Below are positions 17,658-26,396 of a stretch of 64,000 nt of DNA, piece by piece (positions within the stretch are counted from its first letter, which is position 1; the number at the start of each line of letters is the position of its first letter). The position numbers were made by a program, and so were the translations under genes. The stretch covers positions 1-64,000 of the forward strand of contig CAZHXN010000009.1 of assembly GCA_964536415.1 (NCBI GenBank). The letters run 5' to 3'. This DNA is from Trichothermofontia sp964536415. GTDB lineage: Bacteria > Cyanobacteriota > Cyanobacteriia > B231. A model generated the notes under the pieces. It did not search any database. It worked only from the letters and a program-made list of their open reading frames with translations, and was not told the origin of the DNA.

Positions 17658-19551
17658 ATGGCAATCTCCTCGCTGGTTTCGGTTAAGTCACCCTGTGAGT
17701 CCTATCCCCGATCGTCCATGTCTAGTTCAGAACCCCTGTCCCCGGTTGAGCCGTCGGCTGATGCGCAACCCGCCAAGGTCCATTTACCCCGCACCAGTGA
17801 GTCGGAGAACCTGAAGAAAATCCGCCATACGACCTCCCACGTCATGGCGATGGCGGTACAGAAGCTTTTTCCCAAGGCACAGGTGACGATCGGCCCCTGG
17901 ACCGAGACCGGATTTTATTACGACTTTGATACGCCGGAACCCTTCAGTGAGGCGGATCTCAAGGCGATCAAAAAGGAAATGGAGCGGATCATTAAGAAAA
18001 AGCTGCCAGTGATCCGCGAGGAAGTTACCCGCGAGGAAGCTCAACAGCGGATCGAGGCGATCGGCGAACCCTACAAGCTAGAGATTCTAGACAGCATTCA
18101 GGAACCGATCACGATCTACCACCTGGGTGAAGAATGGTGGGATCTATGTGCAGGTCCCCATGTGGAAAGTACCGCTGATTTGAATCCCAAGGCGATCGCC
18201 CTAGAGTCAGTGGCGGGAGCTTACTGGCGGGGGGATGAAACCAAGGCCCAATTGCAACGCATCTACGGCACGGCCTGGGAAACCCCAGAACAGTTAGCGG
18301 AATACCAACGCCGTAAACAGGAAGCCCTGCGCCGCGACCACCGGAAATTGGGGCGGGAGTTGGGGCTATTCATCTTTGCCGATCAGGTAGGGCCAGGGTT
18401 ACCGCTGTGGACACCCAAGGGGACCGTGCTGCGATCGACGTTAGAGGATTTTCTCAAACAGGAGCAGATCAAACGCGGTTATTTACCCGTCGTCACCCCC
18501 CACGTCGGTCGGGTGGAGCTATTCAAAACCTCTGGCCACTGGCAGAAATACCGGGATGACCTGTTCCCGATGATGGGGGCCGATGAGGACGAGGGCTTTG
18601 TCCTCAAGGCGATGAACTGTCCTTTCCATGTGCAGATTTACAAATCCAGCCTGCGCTCTTACCGGGAACTGCCATTGCGACTGGCGGAATTCGGCACGGT
18701 CTACCGCTATGAGCAGTCGGGGGAACTGGGGGGGCTGACCCGTGTGCGCGGCTTCACCCAGGATGATGCCCACCTGTTTGTCACACCGGAGCAGTTGGAA
18801 GACGAGTTCCTCAAGGTAGTGGACCTGATCCAGTCGGTGTTCAGCACCCTGCACCTGACCAACTTCAAGGCCCGCCTCAGCTTCCGCGATCCCAATTCGG
18901 ATAAATACATTGGCAGTGACGAAGCCTGGAATAAGGCCGAAAATGCCATCCGCCATGCGGTGCAAACCCTCGACATGGATCACTTTGAGGGGATTGGGGA
19001 AGCCGCGTTCTATNNNNNNNNNNCCCAAGCTCGATTTCATGGTCCAGGATGCGCTGGAGCGGGAGTGGCAACTGGGGACGGTACAGGTGGACTATAACTT
19101 ACCGGAGCGGTTTGACCTGGAGTATGTGGCAGAGGATGGCTCGCGCCAACGTCCGGTGATGATCCACCGGGCACCCTTTGGTTCACTGGAACGTCTGATC
19201 GGGATTCTGATCGAGGAATACGCAGGCGATTTTCCGCTCTGGTTAGCACCGCTGCAAATTCGATTATTGCCGGTGACGGATGAGCAATTGAGTTTCTGTC
19301 AGGAGGTGTGTGATCGCTTTCGGAGTGCCGGTATTCGGGCGGAAGTCGATACCAGTGGCGAACGCTTGGGCAAGATGATCCGCAATGCGGAAAAGGAAAA
19401 AGTCCCGGTAATGGCGGTAGTGGGGGCGAAGGAGCGCGAAGCCAATGCCCTGAATATTCGCACCCGAGCGGCGGGTGAGTTGGGTGCTCTACCGGTGGCG
19501 GAAGTGGGCGATCGCCTACAAGCGGCCATTCGCGATCGGGGTGTCTTTTAG
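17658..19551 (+). CDS. thrS: Threonyl-tRNA synthetase (interrupted by an assembly gap)
   Basis: ThrRS charges tRNA-Thr. The protein begins with a variable leader (in-frame ATGs at 17658 and 17718) and then the editing domain, HTTSHVMAMA with the HxxxH zinc-like motif and CAGPHV. The N-terminal TGS domain is absent. The class II core has MNCPFHVQIYKSSLRSYREL, motif 2 RYEQSGELGGLTRVRGFTQD and, after the gap, HRAPFGSLERLIGILIEEYA (motif 3). The anticodon-binding domain ends VGDRLQAAIRDRGVF. At 19014-19023 ten N replace what should be a single Gly codon (FY-G-PKLDF), so as written the frame is broken. The gene itself is almost certainly intact. Confidence 0.93.
19014..19023. other. 10-N assembly gap inside thrS
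   Basis: The flanks read TTC-TAT before and CCC-AAG after the gap. Threonyl-tRNA synthetases read FYGPKLDF here, so the true missing sequence is most likely three bases (a Gly codon). The run of ten N is a placeholder that shifts the frame. Confidence 0.85.
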
Positions 19552-19643
19552 CCTCGCGCGTTTCAGTCGTTATTGATGGCACGATCGGGAAGATTGGGCC
19601 ACTGCTAAGTCGGCGCTCATGATGAAAGCAATCCAAGGCTGGT

Positions 19644-20579
19644 ATGACTCGCATTCGCTTTGACCAGTTCAGTAAGCTCCTGCTTGAAGAACTTCTCAGC
19701 CCTTTGGGGACAGTTGAGCGCAACCTCGAAGTGCCCGGTGAAGCTCGCTTTGTTGATGTTTGGTTTATTCCTGACCCTCGCCCTGGCGATACGTCGATGC
19801 CATTGGGTTTATTGGGGCGCATCGCCAGCACAACCTGCCTGCTTGAACCCTTTCGCAATCCACCCTCAGCCACTGAGGTGCGCAATTCTCTACTGAAGTT
19901 ATTCCTGATCCAGGCCCAGCAACAACGACAGGCGAAAAAGCAGAAAAGTTCGTTACTAGAAGCGGACCTTCCCCAGCTTTGGATTCTCGCCAGCACCATC
20001 ACACAGCCCCAACTAACGGGCTTGGGAGCGATGGCTCAACCGGCATGGCCCTCAGGCGTATACCATTTGCCAACCCTGCTGCGAACCGCGATGATCGATA
20101 TCAGCCAATTGCCCATGACACGCGATACGCTCTGGTTGCGTTTATTGGGAAAAGGGAGCACCCAGGAACAGGCGATCGCAGAAGTCATTACCCTACCCCA
20201 GACCGATCCGGAACGGGCGATGGCCCTAAGGCTACTCTCAACTTGGAAGATTACGATCGAGACAGATCATCCAGACATCATTGATATCGAGGAGCAACGC
20301 TTAACCATGGCACTCTCACAAGCCTTCCTGGCATGGGAACAGGAAACCGAAAATCGAGGACTGCAACAAGGACTACAACAAGGACTGCAACAAGGACTGC
20401 AACAAGGGCAGCGGCAAGTGGTTGAGAATTTGCTGCGGGCACGGTTTGGGGAAATGGATGCCCAGTTACAGGCGATCGTCCCTAACATCCTGGCTCTCCC
20501 CCCCGAAGCCTATACGCCCTTGCTCCTGCAACTCTCACGGGCAGAGCTTATCAGTCGTTTTCAAACCCAACCCTCATAG
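19644..20579 (+). CDS. Rpn/PD-(D/E)XK putative transposase-nuclease with DUF4351-like tail
   Basis: The 311-residue protein belongs to the cyanobacterial Rpn-like putative nuclease group. The N-terminal domain starts RFDQFSKLLLEELLSPLG and has the catalytic-core stretch GEARFVDVWFIPD, where the Asp after FV would be a metal ligand. Residues 165-215 are helical (RDTLWLRLLGKGSTQEQAIA). A GLQQ repeat (about residues 239-254) links to a DUF4351-like tail (VVENLLRARFGEMDAQLQAI). E. coli relatives promote RecA-independent recombination. These genes are often multicopy and selfish-looking. No terminal inverted repeats are evident at this locus. Confidence 0.75.
   Translation: MTRIRFDQFSKLLLEELLSPLGTVERNLEVPGEARFVDVWFIPDPRPGDTSMPLGLLGRIASTTCLLEPFRNPPSATEVRNSLLKLFLIQAQQQRQAKKQKSSLLEADLPQLWILASTITQPQLTGLGAMAQPAWPSGVYHLPTLLRTAMIDISQLPMTRDTLWLRLLGKGSTQEQAIAEVITLPQTDPERAMALRLLSTWKITIETDHPDIIDIEEQRLTMALSQAFLAWEQETENRGLQQGLQQGLQQGLQQGQRQVVENLLRARFGEMDAQLQAIVPNILALPPEAYTPLLLQLSRAELISRFQTQPS
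20358..20405 (+). repeat. Four-copy 12-bp tandem repeat in the Rpn-type gene
   Basis: GGACTGCAACAA is repeated four times (second copy has GGACTACAACAA), encoding GLQQ x4 between the nuclease and the DUF4351-like tail. Unit length is a multiple of three, so copy number can vary without breaking the frame. A degenerate fifth unit (GGGCAGCGGCAA) follows. Confidence 0.95.
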
Positions 20580-20748
20580 ATGATTTTGATACAGCCTGTA
20601 TCGCCTCAGTGAGGGTCAGGCCATTGGCTTGAGCCAATTGTTCATCAGGTACTTCTGTCCTTCAGAGACTTGGGAAACGCTGTATCGATTTTCCCAAGCA
20701 AATTCCCCAAGTAAATACCAATCAAATATGGGAAGGAAGCATTGGACC

Positions 20749-21498
20749 ATGCCTAAGAATTTACCGCAACCGTTAATGGCAGGGCTGGTAACGATCGCGA
20801 CCCTCACCTGGCCGCTGGCCGCCATCGCGACCGCCCTGGAAACCCTACCCGTGATCAATGGAATTCGTCCGGGACAGGTGTATTATGTGCGATCGGAAAC
20901 GCAAGCACGGCCAGAGATTGAACGGGCCATCCTTGCGGTATTACCCGACCCCTATCTAGCCGATCTGCCTGCCCGCGATCGCCTGCGATATTACTACAAC
21001 CGGATTGACTTAAACGGCGATCGCCGACTGGAAACGATTGTCTACGTGGTTGGACGCAGTACCTGTGGGCGTGAGGGCTGTCTGGCACTGATTTTTACCC
21101 AAAGCCGCCAAGGGCTACACCTGGTCAGCCAATTCACAGCCGTTCATGCGCCGATCCTGGTTCTCAAGCAGAAGACTCTGGGTTGGAACGATCTCGTGTT
21201 TTTTACAGCGGGTGGTGATTCTCCTCCTCGCTACAAACGGGTTCAATTTGATGGGCAGACCTATGGGAGCCCACCCGTCAGCCAAGCAGAGGTTGCCGCT
21301 AACACTTCCCTCCGAGGCACAGCCATTTTGGCTGACCTCATCCGTCTCACCAATGGCCTGCCCCTGCGCTCCCTGGCCGAACTGCCAACCCCCGCGCCGC
21401 GCCCTGACAGTTTGAACTGGACCCCTGAGTTCGATGGAGATGGGGAGGCAACCTCCAGCGTCGGGCAACAACCGTCTACCTCCCAACCCTCGCCTTAG
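20749..21498 (+). CDS. Secreted protein of unknown function
   Basis: ATG 20749 is preceded by GGAAGGAAG at a 9-base spacing and opens a signal peptide (MPKNLPQPLMAGLVTIATLT, cleavage near AIATA-LE). The 249-residue product has a mature domain with RIDLNGDRRLETIVYVVGRS, an FG-GAP-like or EF-hand-like DxNxD turn that may bind calcium, and two cysteines in STCGREGCLAL. The C-terminus is Pro/Ser-rich and low-complexity. The pattern resembles lipoprotein- or repeat-associated secreted proteins common in cyanobacteria, but I do not recognise the family. Probably periplasmic. The gene precedes sqdB by about 150 bp, with a CCCAGCGTTGGG palindrome between. Confidence 0.65.
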   Translation: MPKNLPQPLMAGLVTIATLTWPLAAIATALETLPVINGIRPGQVYYVRSETQARPEIERAILAVLPDPYLADLPARDRLRYYYNRIDLNGDRRLETIVYVVGRSTCGREGCLALIFTQSRQGLHLVSQFTAVHAPILVLKQKTLGWNDLVFFTAGGDSPPRYKRVQFDGQTYGSPPVSQAEVAANTSLRGTAILADLIRLTNGLPLRSLAELPTPAPRPDSLNWTPEFDGDGEATSSVGQQPSTSQPSP

Positions 21499-21650
21499 CG
21501 GGTTAAAAAGCGATCCCAATAAATCCGTAACTCCCAGCGTTGGGCTCAAAAAAGCCTGATTAATCAATGGGAGTACCCCGATGAAAGTGGGCCATTTTGT
21601 CCCCCAAGGATGGTAGATTGGGCGAGTATTGGCAAGCAACAGGTAGCGAG

Positions 21651-22802
21651 ATGAAAGTCTTAGTCATTGGCGGCGATGGGTATTGTGGGTGGGCCACTGC
21701 GCTGTATCTCTCGAATCGAGGCTATGAAGTGGGCATTCTGGATAGCCTGGTGCGGCGCTACTGGGATATGCAGTTGGGCGTTGATACCCTCACCCCGATC
21801 CTGCCGATTCAAGAGCGGATTCAGTGCTGGCAAGCCTTGACTGGCAAGACGATCGATCTCTTTGTCGGCGATATTACCGATTATGACTTCCTGAGCAAGT
21901 CGTTGCGGGCCTTTGAACCAGAGGCGATCGTTCACTTTGGCGAACAGCGATCGGCCCCCTATTCGATGATCGATCGCGAACACGCCGTCCTCACCCAGGT
22001 CAATAACGTCGTTGGGACCCTTAACCTCCTCTACGCGATGAAGGAAGACTTCCCCAACTGCCACCTGGTGAAGCTGGGCACAATGGGTGAATACGGTACC
22101 CCCAATATTGATATTGAAGAGGGTTACATCACGATCGAACACAACGGTCGCAAGGACACCCTGCCCTATCCCAAACAACCGGGCAGCTTCTACCACCTCA
22201 GCAAGGTCCACGACTCCCACAATATCCACTTCGCCTGCAAGATCTGGGGCCTCCGGGCAACAGATCTCAACCAGGGGGTGGTCTACGGTGTGCTGACGGA
22301 AGAAACGGGGATGGATGAGCGCCTGATTAACCGGCTGGACTACGATGGCGTTTTCGGGACTGCTTTGAACCGTTTCTGTATCCAGGCGGCGATCGGGCAT
22401 CCGTTGACGGTCTATGGCAAGGGGGGGCAAACCCGTGGGTTCCTGGACATTCGGGATACGGTGCGATGTATGGAAATTGCGATCGCCAATCCTGCTGATG
22501 CTGGCGAGTTCCGCGTTTTCAACCAATTCACGGAAATGTTCAGTGTGGGAGACTTGGCCCTGAAGGTGCAGGAGGCCGGTAAATCCCTGGGCTTAAAGGT
22601 GGAAATTAATCACCTGGAAAACCCCCGTGTTGAGAAGGAAGAGCACTACTTCAACGCCAAAAACACCAAACTGATCGACTTGGGTCTGCATCCCCATTAC
22701 CTCTCCGATGCCCTGCTGGATTCCCTGTTGAACTTTGCAGTGAAATATAAGGATCGAGTCAACCAGGGCGAAATCCTACCCAAGGTGACCTGGCGACGTT
22801 AG
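21651..22802 (+). CDS. sqdB: UDP-sulfoquinovose synthase
   Basis: SqdB makes UDP-sulfoquinovose from UDP-glucose and sulfite for the thylakoid sulfolipid SQDG. From ATG 21651 it has 383 residues. The NAD-binding loop is MKVLVIGGDGYCGWATALYL, the family-specific LDSLVRRYWDMQLG follows, and the SDR active site is the Tyr/Lys of PGSFYHLSKVHDSHN near residue 180. LNQGVVYGVLTEETGMDERL and the RGFLDIRDTVRCMEIAI stretch match SQD1/SqdB. The upstream in-frame start (21597) adds a non-conserved leader. It lies 298 bp before sqdX, which completes the pathway. Confidence 0.96.
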   Translation: MKVLVIGGDGYCGWATALYLSNRGYEVGILDSLVRRYWDMQLGVDTLTPILPIQERIQCWQALTGKTIDLFVGDITDYDFLSKSLRAFEPEAIVHFGEQRSAPYSMIDREHAVLTQVNNVVGTLNLLYAMKEDFPNCHLVKLGTMGEYGTPNIDIEEGYITIEHNGRKDTLPYPKQPGSFYHLSKVHDSHNIHFACKIWGLRATDLNQGVVYGVLTEETGMDERLINRLDYDGVFGTALNRFCIQAAIGHPLTVYGKGGQTRGFLDIRDTVRCMEIAIANPADAGEFRVFNQFTEMFSVGDLALKVQEAGKSLGLKVEINHLENPRVEKEEHYFNAKNTKLIDLGLHPHYLSDALLDSLLNFAVKYKDRVNQGEILPKVTWRR

Positions 22803-22858
22803 GCAATCTCTGGGGTATAGAGACAATTCCAATGTCGGTCCCCTGTCGGCCCTCTGTA

Positions 22859-22915
22859 GGGGCAGGTTGTATCTAGTAGTTGACGGGAAAACTGCTATTT
22901 CTGTGAACCTGCCCC
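22859..22915. repeat. Imperfect hairpin between sqdB and sqdX
   Basis: GGGGCAGGTT (22859-22868) and AACCTGCCCC (22906-22915) form perfect 10-bp arms, with an inner pair AGTAGTT/AACTGCT. TAGGGGCAGGTT-type ends are typical of cyanobacterial miniature repeats. It may be a small transposon-like element or a transcript structure between the two genes. The rest of the 298-bp gap shows no gene. Confidence 0.55.
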
Positions 22916-23100
22916 CCGGTCTAAACCCGCTAATCCAGATCTGTCGGTATACCGGGCAGTGGGCTAAGCAGGTTTAGTCAGACAATTATTTTTAGCCAAA
23001 ATACTGCGGCCACCTGCCCCGACCGATCGCCATTTTTTTCGCAATTATTATTTCAATGGGTGATACCCATTCCTTAATTCTGTTGAATCCCTAGTTTTGT

Positions 23101-24234
23101 ATGCGCATTGCCCTCTTTACCGAAACCTTTCTGCCCAAAATTGACGGCATTGTTACCCGCCTAAAACACACCGTCGATCACCTACAACGTCTCGGCAATG
23201 AGGTGTTGGTCTTCTGCCCAGAAGGGGGGCTGACCGAGTACAAGGGGGCCAAGATCTATGGCATACCGGGGGTACCCTTGCCCTGGTATCCAGAGTTGAA
23301 AATGGCGTTTCCGCGACCCTCCCTAGGGCAAGCCCTAGAGGACTTTCAGCCGGATATTGTGCATGTGGTGAATCCGGCCATTTTGGGCTTAGGAGGCGTG
23401 TACTATGCCAAGGTATTGAAGGTACCGTTACTGGCGTCTTACCATACCCATTTGCCCAAGTATTTGCAGCATTACGGTTGGGGAATGTTAGAAGGGGTGC
23501 TGTGGGAGTTACTGCGAACCTGCCATAACCAGGCAGACCTGAATTTGTGTACCTCCAATGCCATGATCGAGGAGTTGCGATCGCACGGGATTGAACGCCT
23601 GGATCTCTGGCAGCGGGGGGTAGATACGGAACTGTTTCGTCCGGAGTTAGCCAGCCGGGAAATGCGCGATCGCTTAAGTCAGGGGCATCCGGATGCACCA
23701 TTGTTGCTCTATGTCGGGCGGCTAGGAGCCGAGAAGGAAATCGATCGTATCAAACCGATTTTGCAGGCCATTCCCGATGCCCGGTTAGCATTAGTTGGCG
23801 ATGGTCCTTACCGGGAAGAATTGAAAGCCCATTTTGCCGATACCCCCACAAATTTTGTCGGTTATTTAGTCGGTGAAGAATTAGGATCAGCCTTTGCCTC
23901 GGCGGATGCGTTTATTTTCCCCTCGCGCACAGAAACCCTGGGTTTGGTCTTACTGGAAGCAATGGCGGCAGGTTGTCCCGTGATTGCGGCGGCGGCAGGA
24001 GGGATTCTCGATATTGTCACTGACGGTGTGAATGGTTATCTGTTTAATCCCAATGATGATCAAGGCGCGATCGTGGCTACCCAACGTTTACTCAACCAAG
24101 GAACAGAACGAGAAACACTACGTCAACAGGCCCGTCTGGAAGCAGAACGGTGGGGGTGGGGAGCAGCGACGCGCCAGTTACAGGGGTATTACGAAGCAAT
24201 TATTAATGGGTATCAGATGCCCGCAGCAGCTTAA
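23101..24234 (+). CDS. sqdX: Sulfoquinovosyl diacylglycerol synthase (GT4 glycosyltransferase)
   Basis: SqdX transfers sulfoquinovose from UDP-sulfoquinovose to diacylglycerol, giving SQDG. The 377-residue protein starts MRIALFTETFLPKIDGIVTR and has family features NPAILGLGGVYYAKVLKVPL, SYHTHLPKYLQHYGWGMLEG and LWQRGVDTELFRPE. The GT4 donor-site pattern is FPSRTETLGLVLLEAMAAGC with the EX7E glutamates. No membrane segment is visible; it should act at the membrane surface. It lies directly downstream of sqdB on the same strand, consistent with one sulfolipid operon. Confidence 0.95.
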   Translation: MRIALFTETFLPKIDGIVTRLKHTVDHLQRLGNEVLVFCPEGGLTEYKGAKIYGIPGVPLPWYPELKMAFPRPSLGQALEDFQPDIVHVVNPAILGLGGVYYAKVLKVPLLASYHTHLPKYLQHYGWGMLEGVLWELLRTCHNQADLNLCTSNAMIEELRSHGIERLDLWQRGVDTELFRPELASREMRDRLSQGHPDAPLLLYVGRLGAEKEIDRIKPILQAIPDARLALVGDGPYREELKAHFADTPTNFVGYLVGEELGSAFASADAFIFPSRTETLGLVLLEAMAAGCPVIAAAAGGILDIVTDGVNGYLFNPNDDQGAIVATQRLLNQGTERETLRQQARLEAERWGWGAATRQLQGYYEAIINGYQMPAAA

Positions 24235-24237
24235 TGC

Positions 24238-24278
24238 GTGAGATTCGCAGCAGTTTGTTAGGCAACAAATCTCACCTT
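24238..24278 (+). terminator. Hairpin after sqdX
   Basis: GTGAGATT (24238-24245) pairs with AATCTCAC (24268-24275), with a nested TTTGTT/AACAAA stem. It begins 4 bp after the sqdX stop. There is no long T-run, so termination is plausible but not certain. The rest of the gap up to the iron-protein gene has no protein gene. Confidence 0.5.
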
Positions 24279-24587
24279 AAATTCAAGCAATATTAAAGCT
24301 TACCCAACCTTGGGCTACGAGCCTTAGTGATGGTACGGATTAAGAAGGCGGGTATGCCACCGTTGCCGTTCCACCCAATGAGACAACCCAGGAATACGCT
24401 ACAAGAATCCCCACACCCTTTAGGCCGGGAAGTTTCAAATCATGAGTCGAAGGCACCTACCCTCCGCCTAACTGACGCATCCCATTGGCATTCCCCGAAC
24501 TCAGGTGATACAGGCGAGATCATCCCAGCCTTCCCCGCTCGGTTCGGTCCTCAGGCAGGATACCGTGTGATGCCCATCCCTACAGTC

Positions 24588-24640
24588 ACTATTGCAAATA
24601 AATTGCAATAGTCTTGACTTAGATACCCCCCTGCTATATC
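24588..24640 (+). promoter_or_regulatory. Palindromic operator and promoter of the iron-binding protein gene
   Basis: A perfect 10-bp inverted repeat with a 5-base spacer (ACTATTGCAA / TTGCAATAGT, 24588-24612) abuts a -35-like TTGACT (24614-24619). A -10-like TATATC lies at 24635-24640 (15-base spacing, slightly short). The location next to the -35 suits a repressor or activator site. An iron regulator (Fur, or an IdiB-type Crp/Fnr protein) is the natural candidate, but the sequence is not a canonical Fur box. Confidence 0.5.
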
Positions 24641-24769
24641 GTCGGAAATAGCTGAAAAGTTGGGTATAGGCAGTGCTATAAGCGACTGTCAGGCCGATTT
24701 TTTGTGCAAAATTTTCTGTCTGGAGAACTTTCTATTCCAGCTTATTAGTAATTTTTGAATTTACTGAGC

Positions 24770-25831
24770 ATGACGAAACTGACGCGACGGATGTTTTTAG
24801 CAGGCGGGGCAGCAGTGACCGCTGTCACCCTGGGACAGTTGGGCAAAAGTACCCCCAGCGTTGCCCAGGGCCGCGCTAATGGCCAGTTAAACCTCTACTC
24901 GGCCCGCCACTACGATACGGACGAGGCCATTTTTGCCAGTTTCACCCAGAAAACTGGCATTCGCATCAACCTCGTGGAAGCGGAAGCCGATCAGCTGATC
25001 GAACGCCTTCAGAGTGAGGGCGTCAACAGCCCTGCTGATGTGTTGCTGACCGTTGATGCGGGTCGCCTCTGGCGGGCACAGGAGGCTGGGGTATTCCAAC
25101 CGGTCCGATCGCCGATCCTGGAAACTGCTATCCCTGTCAGCCTGCGGGAACCGACGGGCCTCTGGTTTGGGTTTTCTCGACGGGCACGGGTCATCATGTA
25201 CAATCGCGAAAAGGTCAACCCCGCCCAACTCTCCACCTATGAGGACCTGGTGAATCCTCGTTGGCGCGGCAAAATTCTGGTGCGATCGTCTAACAATATC
25301 TATAACCAATCCCTGACGGGGGCAATGTTAGCCGTGCACGGAGCCGCCAAAACGGAGGAATGGGCGCGGGGCCTGGTGGCCAACTTTGCTCGTCCCCCCG
25401 AAGGCAACGACACTGCCCAGATCAAAGCCGCGGCGGCGGGGGTAGGGGATATCGCGATCGCCAATACCTACTACCTGGTCCGCCTGGCTGCGTCTGAGAA
25501 TCCTGAAGATCAAGCCGTAGCTGACAAGATGCGCATCTTTTTCCCCAACCAGCGCGATCGCGGCACCCATGTCAACATCAGTGGCGGCGGCATGGCCAAG
25601 CATTCTCCAAATCCAGTGGCGGCACGGCAATTCCTCGAACATTTAGTGAGTCGGGAGGTACAGGAACTCTTTGCCAAGGGTAATTACGAATATCCTGTGG
25701 TTGCCGATGTGCCCCTGCATCCCCGCCTCGCCCGCTATGGCAACTTCAAAGCCGATACCGTCAATGCCAGTGTTTTTGGCAAGAATAATGCCGAAGCCCT
25801 CCAAATTATGGATCGGGCCGGCTGGAAATAG
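24770..25831 (+). CDS. Iron(III) ABC transporter substrate-binding protein (FutA/IdiA type)
   Basis: FutA-type proteins bind Fe(III) in the periplasm, or in some cases protect photosystem II inside the cell. The 353-residue protein has a twin-arginine-like signal (MTKLTRRMFLAGGAAVTAVT) with cleavage near SVAQG. Binding residues are visible as the paired tyrosines in AIANTYYLVRLA plus Tyr/His in LNLYSARHYDTDEAIF. The ISGGGMAKHSPNPVAARQF and LVNPRWRGKILVRSS segments are typical of the family. Permease and ATPase genes are not adjacent, as is usual for cyanobacterial fut genes. The upstream palindrome suggests iron-dependent control. Confidence 0.92.
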   Translation: MTKLTRRMFLAGGAAVTAVTLGQLGKSTPSVAQGRANGQLNLYSARHYDTDEAIFASFTQKTGIRINLVEAEADQLIERLQSEGVNSPADVLLTVDAGRLWRAQEAGVFQPVRSPILETAIPVSLREPTGLWFGFSRRARVIMYNREKVNPAQLSTYEDLVNPRWRGKILVRSSNNIYNQSLTGAMLAVHGAAKTEEWARGLVANFARPPEGNDTAQIKAAAAGVGDIAIANTYYLVRLAASENPEDQAVADKMRIFFPNQRDRGTHVNISGGGMAKHSPNPVAARQFLEHLVSREVQELFAKGNYEYPVVADVPLHPRLARYGNFKADTVNASVFGKNNAEALQIMDRAGWK

Positions 25832-26396
25832 GTATCTGCTGCCGACGGTCGGGCACAATCGGCTTTTATGAGGAGAGAGGAGAGAGAAAAGAGAACGGAG
25901 ATAGTCGCTCAGTTGCCCTCACTTCTCACTTCTCTATCCTCACTCCTAAATCCCTTCTCCCACGAGGGGCGAAGGAGCTTTAACCCAGACCCCTGGCTCG
26001 ATGAGCACCTCGCCTGCTCTGGGAGAGGGGTTGGGGTGAGGGCAGTTTTGTCAGGCAATCAGGTGTTAGTTCTCAGATCGGCCTCCCAATTTGGATTGGG
26101 GAATCGCCCCCTTTGGGTTGTATCTTTAGCAATCCCACATTAGATTTCCACGTTACTATTATTATTAATTGTTTATTCTTTAAGATCCCAGCGTACTGGA
26201 TGAATTTTGATTTTTATTGATTTTTATTAAGTTTTAATTTACAGGGTTTTTGGTTGATCTGAGGCGGAAGGTTGCGGCGAGAACCCGAACACGAGCGGGG
26301 GGTATATGCCCACACTCGTTACCTCCCCACTTGCCCACGATATGTATTTGTGCACTATATGCTATCAAGACGATATGCCCATTGGGATGACTAATC
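25832..26396. repeat. Intergenic region with dispersed repeat, copy E (type II, about 25920-26061)
   Basis: The repeat modules are CACTCCTAAATCCCTTCTCC, GAAGGAGCTTTAACCCAGAC, GGCTCGATGAGCACCTCGCC and a TTGGGGTGAGG...GTTTTGTCAG end, as in copies at 3.3 and 11.15 kb. Further right the sequence becomes AT-rich with a 10-bp tandem duplication (26208-26227), probably the promoter region of the SDR gene. No protein gene is seen. Confidence 0.65.
26208..26227. repeat. 10-bp tandem duplication
   Basis: TGATTTTTAT occurs twice in a row in AT-rich intergenic DNA upstream of the SDR gene. Low complexity makes it less striking than the other duplications in this window. Confidence 0.85.

Noticed and set aside
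20358..20405. CRISPR-like array
   Set aside because: Units are 12 bp, contiguous without spacers and lie in a coding frame; this is a coding microsatellite.
19644..20579. Complete insertion sequence around the Rpn-type gene
   Set aside because: No terminal inverted repeats or target-site duplication could be found; the family often occurs as stand-alone genes.
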